A DNA stretch of 64,000 nt. Source: an uncultured Collinsella sp. (GTDB lineage Bacteria; Actinomycetota; Coriobacteriia; Coriobacteriales; Coriobacteriaceae). The DNA is taken from contig CAAELE010000013.1 in assembly GCA_900756765.1 (NCBI GenBank), positions 17,536-81,535 on the forward strand, given 5' to 3'. Of this stretch, positions 26,234 to 36,270 are shown in pieces (position 1 is the first letter of the stretch; every line of letters starts with the position of its first letter). Position numbers and translations under genes: made by a program. A model generated the notes under the pieces. The model searched no databases. It was not told the origin of the DNA and worked only from the letters and a program-made list of their open reading frames with translations.

Positions 26234-26235
26234 AG

Positions 26236-26631
<396 letters not shown>

Positions 26632-26662
26632 GGTTTTATCTCCTTTCGAGATACAATGTACA

Positions 26663-26706
26663 AGCGGGGCCTGCCGATTCCTCGGCGGGTCCCGCTTTTC
26701 TTTTTC
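26663..26706 (+). terminator. Terminator of rplM-rpsI
   Basis: AGCGGGGCCTGCCGA and TCGGCGGGTCCCGCT pair with a 4-nt loop (one G-T pair) and are followed by TTTCTTTTTC. Confidence 0.9.
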
Positions 26707-26754
26707 GACTAGGGTGGGCGGTTGCATATCGCCTGCTAGGGAAGGAGCGATCCT

Positions 26755-28092
26755 ATGCCCCAGAACATCTTCGGTACCGACGGCGTCCGTGGCGTCGCCA
26801 ATGCCGACCTCTCGTGCGACCTCGCGTTTCGCCTGGGCCGCGCGGCGACCAAGTTTCTTGGTCCGGATATCTGCGTCGGCCGCGACACACGTCTTTCGGG
26901 CACCATGCTCGAGAGCGCTCTGACCGCCGGCATCATGGCCGAGGGCGGCCGTCCGCACTGCTGCGGCGTCATCCCCACGCCTGCCGTGGCGCTGCTCACC
27001 GTTCAAAACGAGCTCGACGGCGGCATCGTCATCTCCGCTTCGCACAATCCGCCGGAGTTCAACGGCATCAAGTTCTTTAGCCGCAAGGGCATGAAGCTTC
27101 CCGATGCGGTCGAGGAGGAGATCAGCGCCTGGGTCATGTCCGAGGAGGACATGGCTGCCGACACGCTGCCGACCGGTGCCGGCGTGGGCCACATTATCAA
27201 GATGAAGGACGCTCGCAAGGCATACGTCGACCACGCCATCGATACGCTTGATGGCCTGAGGCTCGACGGCCTGGTTGTTGCCGTCGACTGCGGTCACGGT
27301 GCTTCCTGCCAGACTACGCCCGCCGCGCTGCAGCGCCTGGGTGCCACGGTCCATGCCATCAACACCGATTACTGCGGCACCGACATCAACGTTGAGTGCG
27401 GCTCTACGCACCTCGAGCCCCTGCGCGAGCTCGTGCTGCGCACCCATGCTGACATCGGTCTGGCCCACGACGGCGACGCCGACCGCGTGCTGTTCGTGGA
27501 CAGCGAGGGCAATGAGATCGATGGCGACTACATCCTGGCTATCTGTGGTTCTGACCTCGCCGCTCGTGGCAAGCTCGCCAATTCCGAGATCGTCTCGACC
27601 GTCATGTGCAACCTTGGCTTCTCCATCGCTATGAAGGAGCAGGGCTTCGAGATGGTTCAGACCGCCGTGGGCGACCGTTATGTTCTTGAGCGCATGCTCG
27701 CGGACGGCGCCGTCATCGGCGGCGAACAGTCCGGCCACATCATCTTCCTGGAGCACAACACCACCGGTGACGGCCTGGTGACGGCTCTGCAGCTGCTGGC
27801 CGTGCTCAAGCGCACCGGTCGTACCCTCACCGATCTTGCCGGCATCATGAAGAAGTACCCGCAGGTCCTCGTTAACGTGCATTCCGACAACAAGGCTGGT
27901 CTGGACGATTGCCAGCCCATCTGGGATGCCGTCGCTGCTGCCGAGAAGGAGCTTGACGGCCGCGGCCGCATTCTGGTGCGTCCGAGCGGTACCGAGCCGC
28001 TGGTCCGCGTAATGGCCGAGGCCGAGACGCACGAGCTGACCCAGCGCGTTGTCGACGACATCGTCGAGGTTGTCAAGCGCGAACTTCCCTAA
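26755..28092 (+). CDS. glmM: Phosphoglucosamine mutase
   Basis: A 445-residue enzyme converting glucosamine-6-phosphate to glucosamine-1-phosphate for UDP-GlcNAc and peptidoglycan. It starts IFGTDGVRGVAN. The phosphoserine loop is ISASHNPPEFNGIKFF near residue 100. The Mg loop is DGDADR near residue 240, and the phosphate-binding loop RPSGTEPLVRVMAEA near the end. Its position downstream of rplM-rpsI is common in this lineage. Together with nagB at 28.9 kb it controls the direction of glucosamine-6-phosphate flux. Confidence 0.97.
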   Translation: MPQNIFGTDGVRGVANADLSCDLAFRLGRAATKFLGPDICVGRDTRLSGTMLESALTAGIMAEGGRPHCCGVIPTPAVALLTVQNELDGGIVISASHNPPEFNGIKFFSRKGMKLPDAVEEEISAWVMSEEDMAADTLPTGAGVGHIIKMKDARKAYVDHAIDTLDGLRLDGLVVAVDCGHGASCQTTPAALQRLGATVHAINTDYCGTDINVECGSTHLEPLRELVLRTHADIGLAHDGDADRVLFVDSEGNEIDGDYILAICGSDLAARGKLANSEIVSTVMCNLGFSIAMKEQGFEMVQTAVGDRYVLERMLADGAVIGGEQSGHIIFLEHNTTGDGLVTALQLLAVLKRTGRTLTDLAGIMKKYPQVLVNVHSDNKAGLDDCQPIWDAVAAAEKELDGRGRILVRPSGTEPLVRVMAEAETHELTQRVVDDIVEVVKRELP

Positions 28093-28163
28093 TGGTCAAA
28101 AACGGGTGCCAAGTGGTAAACTGTTAAGGTTATTTTGGTTGATCGGTATGTCCGAGGGGGAGC

Positions 28164-28661
28164 ATGTTCACTAAAGTCCTAAGGTCTTTTGGTATGCGTG
28201 GTCGAGTCCTTACGTTGGATGCTCCCATCTCGGGTGACGTCATTCCGCTCTCCGAGGTAAACGATCAGACGTTTGCTACCGGCCTTTTGGGCCAGGGCGT
28301 GGCGATTCAGCCCACCGGAACGCGCGTGATCGCGCCGGCTGATGCCAAGGTCGAGGCTATTTTTCCCACGGGACACGCCGTTGCGCTTAACACGGTCGAT
28401 GGCTTGGACGTGCTCATCCACGTTGGTTTGGACACTGTTCAGCTCGAGGGCAAGCACTTTACCGTACATGCGCAAGTGGGTGACATCGTTCATAAGGGCG
28501 ATGTACTCATTGAGTTCGATCGCGAGGCAATTGCTGCCGAGGGCTACGATGTGACGGTTCCCATCTTGGTGTGCAACTCCGTTGAGTTCTCGAGTATCAA
28601 GGGCTCCGTTGGCGTGCATGTCGAAGAGATGGACCAGCTCATCGTTGCTCGCGAGCGCTAG
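28164..28661 (+). CDS. crr: PTS glucose-type EIIA component
   Basis: A 165-residue cytosolic phosphocarrier that takes phosphate from HPr and passes it to a IIB domain. The active-site His is in VLIHVGLDTVQL near residue 92, with the second His in TGHAVALN near 75. Start and end match the single-domain EIIA-Glc/Crr fold (LDAPISGDVIPLSEV at the start). There is no linked IICB here, so it may serve several transporters, including the IIA-less alpha-glucoside IICB at 55.6 kb (inference). The ATG at 28164 follows GAGGGGG. Confidence 0.93.
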   Translation: MFTKVLRSFGMRGRVLTLDAPISGDVIPLSEVNDQTFATGLLGQGVAIQPTGTRVIAPADAKVEAIFPTGHAVALNTVDGLDVLIHVGLDTVQLEGKHFTVHAQVGDIVHKGDVLIEFDREAIAAEGYDVTVPILVCNSVEFSSIKGSVGVHVEEMDQLIVARER

Positions 28662-28701
28662 TCGCTCCGCTTGGCCTTTAGCCTACAATTCAATCACGTT
28701 T

Positions 28702-28735
28702 ACGGAGGGCGCCCTTGAAAGAGGGCGCCCTCCGT
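28702..28735 (+). terminator. GC-rich hairpin after crr
   Basis: ACGGAGGGCGCCC and GGGCGCCCTCCGT form a perfect 13-bp stem with an 8-nt loop. No T run follows (GGCAAGATGG), so it may act as a pause, a 3' stabiliser or a weak terminator. Confidence 0.5.
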
Positions 28736-28933
28736 GGCAAGATGGGGATTGTCCGAAGCTAAACAGCTTTGGGTCACCGTGGACGGGCAGGGGCCTCGAC
28801 GCGGTTAGACACGAGACACATATATTACGCGACCTCGCCCTGGTGGCCGCACACGTTGGTTGCGGCCGACGCGGGCCGCGGGCAAGTGCTTGTAAGGGGA
28901 GCCTTGCCTCTCTTGTACGAGAAAGGACGCGTA

Positions 28934-29662
28934 ATGAAAATCATTAAAGCTAAAGACTACGAGGATATGAGCCGCAAGGCCGCTAATATCATCTCGGCCC
29001 AGGTTATCCTCAAGCCCGATTGCGTGCTGGGTCTTGCCACCGGCTCCACCCCGATTGGCGCCTACAAGCAGCTCGCCGCTTGGTACGAGAAGGGCGACGT
29101 CGACTTCGCCGAGGTCAGCACTTATAACCTGGACGAGTATCGTGGTCTTTCGCACGACGATCCCCAGAGCTATCACTACTTTATGCGCGAGAACTTCTTC
29201 GATCACATCAATATCGATCTGAACAACACGCACGTGCCCGATGGCTCCAACCCCGATGCCGCTGCTGCCTGCTCAGAGTACGACAAGATCGTCGCTGCCG
29301 CCGGTTACCCGGATCTGCAGCTGCTCGGCATTGGTAATAACGGTCATATTGGCTTCAACGAGCCCGATGACCACTTCTCCAAGGGTACGCACTGCGTCGA
29401 CCTGACCGAGAGCACCATTCAGGCTAACAGCCGCCTGTTCGACAGCATCGATGATGTGCCCCGTCAGGCTTACACCATGGGCACCCAGACCATCATGTAT
29501 GCCCGCATGATCCTGGTTGTCGCCAACGGCGAGGCCAAGGCTCAGGCCGTGCACGATATGTGCTATGGTCCGGTTACGCCCAAGTGCCCGGCTTCGATCC
29601 TGCAACTGCACACCAACTGCGTCGTCGTTGCTGACGAGGCCGCTCTTTCGCTCTGCAAGTAG
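28934..29662 (+). CDS. nagB: Glucosamine-6-phosphate deaminase
   Basis: A 242-residue enzyme converting glucosamine-6-phosphate to fructose-6-phosphate and ammonia. LGLATGSTPIGAYK near residue 40 is the phosphate-binding loop. The catalytic Asp is in YNLDEYRGL near residue 70, and GIGNNGHIGFNEP near residue 137 carries the active-site His and Glu. The ATG at 28934 follows AGAAAGGACG; the long frame upstream is not supported. The roughly 200-base leader between the crr hairpin and this start is GC-rich with possible stems, but I recognise no riboswitch in it. Confidence 0.96.
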   Translation: MKIIKAKDYEDMSRKAANIISAQVILKPDCVLGLATGSTPIGAYKQLAAWYEKGDVDFAEVSTYNLDEYRGLSHDDPQSYHYFMRENFFDHINIDLNNTHVPDGSNPDAAAACSEYDKIVAAAGYPDLQLLGIGNNGHIGFNEPDDHFSKGTHCVDLTESTIQANSRLFDSIDDVPRQAYTMGTQTIMYARMILVVANGEAKAQAVHDMCYGPVTPKCPASILQLHTNCVVVADEAALSLCK

Positions 29663-29693
29663 CGAAAGCCTATCACCTCGACATAGCTTTGCC

Positions 29694-29722
29694 GAAGGCC
29701 TCCGCTTTGCGGGGGCCTTTTT
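29694..29722 (+). terminator. Terminator of nagB
   Basis: AAGGCC-TCCGC and GCGGG-GGCCTT pair around a TTT loop and are followed by TTTTT. Confidence 0.85.
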
Positions 29723-30106
29723 GCTGAGCGTGCGCCGTGTGCTTGACGAAAATCTGGCCGCGAACTGGACGGGTGCGTCTGGTGCAGCATGATTCATTCC
29801 ATAACAGATACTATGCATAAATGCTATGAAAAGGTCGTAGACGGTAGCTGGCGTTAGGTGAGTTGCGCAACTCCATTGAACAGCGCTCATTTGAGGTACA
29901 CTGCCAAAGGATGGGACAAGCTGGCAAGCGCATTGACCTGCGCAAAGACTGATTGGTTGGGGGATAAGTTTCAATCGGACCACGCTGAACAAAAACTTGC
30001 CATTTGCGTACCAACAAACATCCTAAACCGTAGCATCGCTCTATTCATCTAGCGATACATATGGTCTAGCGTTACGGTGTCCATGTGGTCGAGTTGAGGA
30101 GCGGGC
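29723..30106. other. Promoter-containing gap before the large regulator
   Basis: No gene is visible. The sequence is more A+T rich than the surroundings. A perfect palindrome GAGTTGCGCAACTC lies at 29860-29873 and could be a regulator site. TTGAGGAGCGGG precedes the regulator ATG. Nothing else is recognised. Confidence 0.4.
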
Positions 30107-33106
30107 ATGGTTAACGATTTGGGCAATACGGACGACCTCGAGCTTATGCCGCTGGGCAGTAGTTATACGGTGCGGCGCGATCGCTTGATGAACGAACTTA
30201 TCGCCAAGGGCCGAAAGGCCGGCATCGTAGTCCTCTACGCGCCTGATGGCTTTGGGAAAACCTCGGTGCTGCTGCAGTATGCCCAAGAGGTTAAAAACGA
30301 TCCGACGCGAGGTCCCGTGCGGATCATCGAGGCAGACCGCGCCATTGGGCGCGAGGTATTTATGCAGCTCGAGGTCGTTACCGAAGAGCTTAAGGACAAG
30401 CCGCACTCCCTGATCGCAATCGATAACGTGCCTAACCTCAGCCAGAGCGAGACCGAGGAGCTGATCGACCGAATCCGAAGCCTGCGTGCTATGGGGGTTG
30501 GGGTCTTTATGAGCTGCCGTCCCTCGAATCGCCAGCTGATTCATGGACTGGGCGATTCGATTAAAGTCAACGCGCAGATGCTCAAGGTGCATGCCTACGA
30601 GTATTCGGCGTGGGCATCGGCGTTTTCGATCAGCACATCGCTCGACTTCTATCAGCTTACGCAGGGCGTGCCCGAGCTCGTCTCGGCTATGCAGTCGGGA
30701 CTCTACGGGCAGGGAGACGTTGCCCAGATGCTCGAAAACGAGATCGTCAATATCTACGGTGCGGCACTTGTTGACCTGGCGTCGCTCGAGAACAACGCCC
30801 TGTTTAGTGTGGCATGCTTGATGGTCTTAATGGGTGAGGGCAATATTTCGGAGCTCGAGGCTTGCGGTGTTAGGCTTTCGGCGATTGACCAGTCCTATCT
30901 TGTCCGCGATTATCCCATTTTTGGCGTTGATCCGGCAGACCGGAGCTTTACCTGCTTGGGTACCGAGGATAACGCACGCCTGCGATTGCGCAAGCTGGTC
31001 GCCGAAATTCGCCCCGAACTCGTTGTACGGGCGGCGCGTATATTGATTAAAGCGGGGCGCTGCGATACCGCGATGGACCTCGCCGACGCGTTTTTGGACC
31101 GCAGTGCGGTGTTGGAACTTGCCGGGCAGTATGGGGTCGATCTGGCCTTGACGGGGCATGGAGGGGATGTCTGCCGTGCGGCGCTGGGAAAGACCGAGGC
31201 AGATGGTCGGGCATCGGAGCCGACGCCTGACGAGGCGCTCGGCATCTATCTGGCGGCGGTGAGCGTCTCCAATACAAAGCTCGCGCGGTATATGGCCTCA
31301 ATTATCGAGTATGCGGGCGAGCAAGCGATTTGCGAGCTCGATCCCGTGTCGTGGAAGGTGGCGTACGCGTTTACGGCCGCCTGTTATGGAGATAGCGGTC
31401 TGGGGCTTCCGGCAAGCCATACAGCGCTGGAAAGTGAGGCGTCTTGTGCCGCACTCGACATGCTGTCCGCACATGTCGAGATAAAGCATGGGCTGACCGA
31501 GCGGGCGAAGGGTGCTGAGATCCTCGCGGGGCTCAAAACGGATAAGGCCTATGATTGCGAGCTCGATATCGCGGGGACGTTTGTGCGGGCGGACCGCATG
31601 TTGACGGAGCTATTTGATGGGTCGTATGCAGGGACTGACGAGCGTGATGACGAGATGGCCCTGACGCTCGAGGCACTCGAAGCGCGTGGAATCCGAGCGC
31701 TCGCCATCTGGGTGCGCATGGTATTATCGGCGCGGCGCCTGTTTGCCGGCATGCCGGTGACCGACGAGCAGGCATTCAATGAGCTCGACCGCTTTGCCGT
31801 GCGCGTGCGTGACAATCAAGTCCAGTTGTTTGGCTTGATACTGGAAGGCTGGCAGTCGCTGGCTGAGGGGCGTCCGGTCAATGCCAAATTCCGTGCGGTG
31901 CAGGTGCTCAGGCTTGCCGAGGAATCGATTGGATACATACGCGACAACGCACTGCTGCTAGAGCGCGCGGCGTACTTACGCAATACATCGATGGTATCGG
32001 TGCGCGAAGAGGCAGAGCTGCTCGATTTGAGCCGGACGCAGGTCGGTGGTGCCGAGGCTTGGATGGTGGCGCTGCATTTGGCCTCCGCTGGCCGCGATAG
32101 CGACCTTGCAGCCTGGATGTCTATGAACCGCCCAGGGATTTTAGATCCGTCGTATCGGCTGTTTGCGCGTCTTGCGATGCATTGTCTGGGTGAGCCGGCT
32201 GCTAGAATTCGAAAGAAGCTCCCGGTGCGCGAGCTGTCGCGGTATTCGCTGCGTGACGACTTTGAGGGCGAAGGCGAGCGTCTGTTCCAGGCCGGCGATG
32301 CCGAGGGTGTCGATGTGATTGGCCATATCGAGATCCGCATGTTTGGGGCGTTTCGCGCCGAGCGCGACGGGTTTCCCATCACGGATAAGATGTGGCGCCG
32401 CAAGAAAGCGGCGACGCTTGCCGAGCGGCTTGCGCTGGGCATGGATGCGCTGGTCGACCGCGAGACACTGGCTATGGAGCTGTGGCCCCATGCCGAGTTC
32501 AATAGCGCCCGCAACAACCTGTACTCGACGATATCGCGCTTGCGTTCGGCCTTGGGGCCGACACCGGACGGCAAGTCGTGTGTGCTGATCCAAAACGAGT
32601 GCATTGGGCTTAATGGCGATTACGTCAAGACCGACGTGCGGTTGTTTGATCAGATAAGCCGCGAAGTTTTGGGAAATCGCACGGGTGCGCGCGGACCCCA
32701 TCTGATCGAGCTGTGCCTTAAGATCGAGCAGCTCTACGCCGGCCCGTTGTATGTTCCCAATGGCTGTAATCCCACCTACTTTTTGCGTATGCGGCGCATT
32801 ATGGAATCGAAGTATATTGACTGCATGATTCGGGGCGCGAATGCCGCCCTAGAAGAAAACGACCTGCAGTCGGCGGTATGGCTGGTGGAGTCGGGGCTGC
32901 GGCAAGAGACGGCGCGCGAGGACATGGTGCGTTGCGCCATGCGCGTCTACGGTGCGGCGGGGCGACGACGCGATATCGTCGAGCTGTACAGTGGGCATAT
33001 GCATCACCTGAGGGAGCAGGTCAATGGCGTGCCCGAACCCGAGACGCGGCGTCTGTACGAGCGCTTGGTGGAGGGCAGGCTTAACCGCGTGCTCGTTGAG
33101 CGATAA
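30107..33106 (+). CDS. Large STAND-ATPase transcriptional regulator with BTAD-like C-terminus
   Basis: A 999-residue soluble protein. The N-terminal 280 residues form an AAA/STAND-type NTPase module with the P-loop YAPDGFGKTSV near residue 45 and a Walker B-like LIAIDNV near residue 104. A long helical middle region (about 290-720) looks like TPR-type solenoid. From about residue 740, IEIRMFGAFRAERDG starts a winged-helix of the SARP/OmpR type (RRKKAATLAERLAL, then RNNLYSTISRLRSALG), followed by a bacterial transcriptional activator domain to the end. Such proteins sense a ligand and activate transport or surface-protein genes, usually nearby. Here neither neighbour is an obvious target, so its regulon is unknown. 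Confidence 0.85.
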   Translation: MVNDLGNTDDLELMPLGSSYTVRRDRLMNELIAKGRKAGIVVLYAPDGFGKTSVLLQYAQEVKNDPTRGPVRIIEADRAIGREVFMQLEVVTEELKDKPHSLIAIDNVPNLSQSETEELIDRIRSLRAMGVGVFMSCRPSNRQLIHGLGDSIKVNAQMLKVHAYEYSAWASAFSISTSLDFYQLTQGVPELVSAMQSGLYGQGDVAQMLENEIVNIYGAALVDLASLENNALFSVACLMVLMGEGNISELEACGVRLSAIDQSYLVRDYPIFGVDPADRSFTCLGTEDNARLRLRKLVAEIRPELVVRAARILIKAGRCDTAMDLADAFLDRSAVLELAGQYGVDLALTGHGGDVCRAALGKTEADGRASEPTPDEALGIYLAAVSVSNTKLARYMASIIEYAGEQAICELDPVSWKVAYAFTAACYGDSGLGLPASHTALESEASCAALDMLSAHVEIKHGLTERAKGAEILAGLKTDKAYDCELDIAGTFVRADRMLTELFDGSYAGTDERDDEMALTLEALEARGIRALAIWVRMVLSARRLFAGMPVTDEQAFNELDRFAVRVRDNQVQLFGLILEGWQSLAEGRPVNAKFRAVQVLRLAEESIGYIRDNALLLERAAYLRNTSMVSVREEAELLDLSRTQVGGAEAWMVALHLASAGRDSDLAAWMSMNRPGILDPSYRLFARLAMHCLGEPAARIRKKLPVRELSRYSLRDDFEGEGERLFQAGDAEGVDVIGHIEIRMFGAFRAERDGFPITDKMWRRKKAATLAERLALGMDALVDRETLAMELWPHAEFNSARNNLYSTISRLRSALGPTPDGKSCVLIQNECIGLNGDYVKTDVRLFDQISREVLGNRTGARGPHLIELCLKIEQLYAGPLYVPNGCNPTYFLRMRRIMESKYIDCMIRGANAALEENDLQSAVWLVESGLRQETAREDMVRCAMRVYGAAGRRRDIVELYSGHMHHLREQVNGVPEPETRRLYERLVEGRLNRVLVER

Positions 33107-33136
33107 AAAATGAGCGTCCGAATTGCTCGGACGCTC
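33105..33136 (-). terminator. Terminator of yhbY on the minus strand
   Basis: GAGCGTCCG and CGGACGCTC (33112-33136) form a stem. The A run at 33105-33110 becomes a T run on the minus strand. It also lies just after the regulator stop, so it may act from both sides. Confidence 0.8.
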
Positions 33137-33175
33137 GCAAGCTTGATGTATGTTGGCTCGCCGAATCGTTGGCTC

Positions 33176-33475
33176 TTAGACGAGCTTAATCTTCTCGATG
33201 TCCTTGCGCGAGGACTCGCGATATAGCGAGAACTTGCGGCCGATAACCTGGACGACCTCGGCATGGCAGCGCTCGGCGAGCTCTTCGGCGGCCTCGCGGG
33301 CGGAAAGGCTGGAACCATCGAGTACGGAGCACTTAACGAGCTCGTGCTTCTCCAGGTAGGCGACCGTCTGCTCGACGGTGCCTTCGTTGATGTCGGACTT
33401 GCCGATGATGATGGCGGGGTTGAGGTGATGGGCCATGCTGCGAAGCTGCTTGACCTGGGCTCCTGTCAGTGCCAT
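33176..33475 (-). CDS. yhbY: YhbY family RNA-binding protein (CRM domain)
   Basis: A 99-residue single CRM-domain protein associated with pre-50S ribosomes. It starts LTGAQVKQLRSMAHHLNPAI and contains IGKSDINEG, the GxxG-like loop of the fold. VQVIGRKFSLYRES near the end matches the family's I-G-x-x-x-x-L-Y-R motif. The length is normal. It is transcribed alone toward the terminator at 33105-33136. Confidence 0.93.
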   Translation of the reverse strand: MALTGAQVKQLRSMAHHLNPAIIIGKSDINEGTVEQTVAYLEKHELVKCSVLDGSSLSAREAAEELAERCHAEVVQVIGRKFSLYRESSRKDIEKIKLV

Positions 33476-33657
33476 GGGTTCTCGCTTTCTAGGTTATGGG
33501 GCGCCCCGCGATGGGGCCTTAATCTACGTGAGCTGTCCCACGATAGCGCAGGAACGGCGCGGTGTGGGGCGTGTTTGCCCAGTTCAAAAAGAATGCGGAT
33601 GCCGAGCGGGAGAACAGCGCGGGTTACAGGTGGACGTGTACGGCGGCCGAAAGCGGT

Positions 33658-34545
33658 CTATGGGCGGCCCGAAGAGACCGGCTCCCATGCAATAAACGCC
33701 CAACGGACCTTGCGGACGTGGTCGAGCATGTAGCGCCCCTGCGGCACGCCCTTGGACCCTGGCTCGCCGGCATGGGGATTCTCAATCATATGCTGAGCGA
33801 TGTAGTCGCGCAGACGGTCGATCTTATCCTCGTTACCGTGCTCGAGCATGCGGGAGAAGTCCGCTACGCCCGCCTCAAGGCTATCGAAGGTATCGCGACG
33901 AGGTGATTCAAAGTACGTAACCTGCGGTAGGGCACCCATCTGAATGAGGATATTAAAGGCATATACAAAACCATTACTGCAGGTAACCGAGGCACCGATG
34001 GCGTTCATCAGGTGCAGGTCATAGCGCGGGCTGGAGTTGGCGACCATCGTGACGGCACAACGCCGACGAGCCGTTCGATCAAGTTTGGCAAGCGCGCCTT
34101 TTAGGTTGGTCGTGGTGACAGAGCGACTGGCAAAGGCAACATCTACCGCTTTCGCGACCGGTCCAACCAAATCCCAATCATCATCCCAAGCAAGCTCAAG
34201 CGGTGTAATGCGATCCTCGAGCCCATAGTACTCAATGCCAGCATCAAGCGTGCCCAACATAGCAGGGGAAAAGTCAGCAGCAATCACAGGATGTCCAGCC
34301 TGAGCAAGCGGAATAGCAATCGACCCAGCCCCACACCCCATATCCAGCACGGACTCACCAGGCTTTAACGCCAACAGCTTCATAAAGTCCCGGGCATACG
34401 GAGCAGTCTCAAGCGGCCGAAAATGCCGAGCCCGCTTATCCCACTCAAAAGAATCATCAGCCCGCCGCCGACCAGCCTGCAGGCGCATCCATTCCTCATT
34501 CCAATCCGCAGAAAGCAGCTCAGATTGAATTACACCATCAGCCAC
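33658..34545 (-). CDS. Class I SAM-dependent methyltransferase
   Basis: A 295-residue Rossmann-fold methyltransferase. Motif I is VLDMGCGAGSIAIPLA near residue 65. An acidic end of strand 2 follows (VIAADFSPAM), and a DDDWDLV-VDVAFASR region follows as motif II/III. The N-terminal 50 residues (DWNEEWMRLQ) are typical of small-molecule methyltransferases found beside metal or cobamide genes in gut anaerobes. The substrate is unknown. A GTG start follows GAGGGGGATGG on the minus strand. It is not obviously in an operon; yhbY starts 183 nt downstream. Confidence 0.85.
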   Translation of the reverse strand: MADGVIQSELLSADWNEEWMRLQAGRRRADDSFEWDKRARHFRPLETAPYARDFMKLLALKPGESVLDMGCGAGSIAIPLAQAGHPVIAADFSPAMLGTLDAGIEYYGLEDRITPLELAWDDDWDLVGPVAKAVDVAFASRSVTTTNLKGALAKLDRTARRRCAVTMVANSSPRYDLHLMNAIGASVTCSNGFVYAFNILIQMGALPQVTYFESPRRDTFDSLEAGVADFSRMLEHGNEDKIDRLRDYIAQHMIENPHAGEPGSKGVPQGRYMLDHVRKVRWAFIAWEPVSSGRP

Positions 34546-34710
34546 GGGCCATCCCCCTCACAACAAAAAAGCGACTCCTCCCAAAAGAAGAGCCGCAACC
34601 AGCATATATCAGAAAGAACCGATCCAACGCCAAACCGCAATATCGACCATGCGGTGCAGGAGCGAAGCGACTGCAACCGGGATAGAACTCAACCGAGGTC
34701 CCGTTGTGCG

Positions 34711-34844
34711 GGAGCCCCGGGGAGGGCAAATATATAAGGTCGATCGCGAGTTCCGCACGAGCCGGAGAGCACTTAATGTGCTCTCCGTGCGAGTCAGGAC
34801 TGTCCGAGCAGGCGACCTTATATATTTGCCCTCCCCGGGGCTCC
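34711..34844 (-). ncRNA. Structured 3'-UTR element S, copy 2 (candidate RNA)
   Basis: Outer arms 34711-34742 and 34813-34844 pair perfectly over 32 bp. The inner hairpin (34764-34786) has arms GGAGAGCAC/GTGCTCTCC around ATTAA in minus-strand reading. On the minus strand it carries ACAGTCCTG, CACATTAAGTG and GTGCGGAACTC as in copy 1 at 18137-18277. The outermost base of the stem (GGAGCCCCGG-AGGGC) is shared, while the next 15 bp and the hairpin stem differ but still pair. It begins 15 nt downstream of the UPF0210 stop, the same context as copy 1. The rest of the 34546-34859 gap shows nothing else clear. Confidence 0.6.
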
Positions 34845-34859
34845 TCGCTAGTCCCTCAG

Positions 34860-36224
34860 CTAGTTCTTCAGCGAGTTCAGCGGCGCCGGGAAGCGTCCAC
34901 CACGGTGGGCAAGCACGGTGCCGGCGTTGGGGTTCACCGGCATGATGGGCGCACGGCCGAACAGGCCGCCGTACTCGACGCAATCGCCCACGCCCTTGCC
35001 GATAGCGGGAATCACGCGGACGGCCGTGGTCTTGTTGTTGATGACGCCGATAGCCATCTCGTCGGCGATGATGCCGGCGATGGTCTCGACCGGGGTGTCA
35101 CCGGGGATGGCGATCATGTCCAGGCCGACGGAGCACACGCAGGTCATGGCCTCGAGCTTCTCGAGCGAAAGCGCGCCAGCCTCGACGGCGGCGATCATGC
35201 CGGCGTCCTCGGACACGGGGATAAAAGCGCCCGAGAGGCCGCCCACGCTGGAGCTGGCCATGACGCCGCCCTTCTTGACGGCATCGTTGAGCATGGCGAG
35301 TGCGCAGGTCGTGCCCGGACCACCGCAGGTGCCCACGCCGATGATCTCGAGGATGCGCGCGACGGAGTCGCCGATGGCGGGCGTGGGGGCCAGCGACAGG
35401 TCGACAATGCCCTTCTCGACACCCAGGCGATGGGCGGCCTCGCGGCTCATGAGCTCGCCGGCACGGGTGATCTTAAAGGCGGTCTGCTTAATCTTTTCGG
35501 CGACTTCCATCATCGATGCGGAGTCGGGCAGCGTCTCCAGGGCTGCGGCCATAACGCCGGGGCCCGAAACGCCTACGTTGATGACGGCGTCGGCCTCGCC
35601 GCCGCCGTGGACAGCGCCCGCCATAAACGGGGAGTCCTCGACCATGTTGGCAAAGCAGACAAACTTGGAAGCGCCGACGGAGTCCTGGTCGGCCGTGAGT
35701 TTAGCGGCATCGATGATGGTCTGGGCGGCCATAAGCACGGCGTCCATGTTGATGCCGGCGCGCAGGCTGGCGACGTTGACGCTGGAGCAGACGCGGCTGG
35801 TGGTAGCGAGCGCCTGGGGGATGGACTGGATGACGCGGCGGTCGGCGTCGCCAATGCCCTTCTGGACGAGTGCGGAGAAACCGCCCAGGTAATCGATGCC
35901 GAGCGTCTCGGCCGCGCGGTCGAGGGCATGCGCGATGGGGGTGAGGTCCTCATCCTTGCAGCACGCGGCGATCTGCGCCACCGGGGTGACGGAAACGCGC
36001 TTGTTGACGATGGGGATACCGTACTCGCGCTCGAGGTTCTCGGCGATCTCGACCAGGTGCTCAGCCGTGTGCGTCACGTGGTCGTAGATCTTCGTGCACA
36101 TGCGGTCGAGGTTTTCGTCACCGCAACCCATGAGGGAAACACCCATGGTGATGGTCCTGATGTCGAGGTTCTGCTCCTCAACCATGCCGCGGGTTTCCGC
36201 GATTTCTGCGGGCGTGATCGCCAT
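34860..36224 (-). CDS. PFL family protein UPF0210/DUF711
   Basis: A 454-residue conserved cytosolic protein of unknown biochemical role, related in fold predictions to pyruvate formate-lyase-like barrels. It starts MAITPAEIAETRGMVEEQNL and has MGVSLMGCGDENLDRM, the Gly-rich FVCFANMVEDSPFMAGAVHG, and GEADAVINVGVSGPGV, all typical of UPF0210. The start at 36224 has AGGAGCG upstream; the longer frame to 36281 is not supported. In many genomes an ACT-domain protein (UPF0237) precedes it; none is seen here. It lies 108 nt downstream of metH on the same strand. Confidence 0.9.
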   Translation of the reverse strand: MAITPAEIAETRGMVEEQNLDIRTITMGVSLMGCGDENLDRMCTKIYDHVTHTAEHLVEIAENLEREYGIPIVNKRVSVTPVAQIAACCKDEDLTPIAHALDRAAETLGIDYLGGFSALVQKGIGDADRRVIQSIPQALATTSRVCSSVNVASLRAGINMDAVLMAAQTIIDAAKLTADQDSVGASKFVCFANMVEDSPFMAGAVHGGGEADAVINVGVSGPGVMAAALETLPDSASMMEVAEKIKQTAFKITRAGELMSREAAHRLGVEKGIVDLSLAPTPAIGDSVARILEIIGVGTCGGPGTTCALAMLNDAVKKGGVMASSSVGGLSGAFIPVSEDAGMIAAVEAGALSLEKLEAMTCVCSVGLDMIAIPGDTPVETIAGIIADEMAIGVINNKTTAVRVIPAIGKGVGDCVEYGGLFGRAPIMPVNPNAGTVLAHRGGRFPAPLNSLKN

Positions 36225-36270
36225 CCTTGCGCTCCTATCTGCCAAAACGAGCATAGTCCCCTTTATTCTA

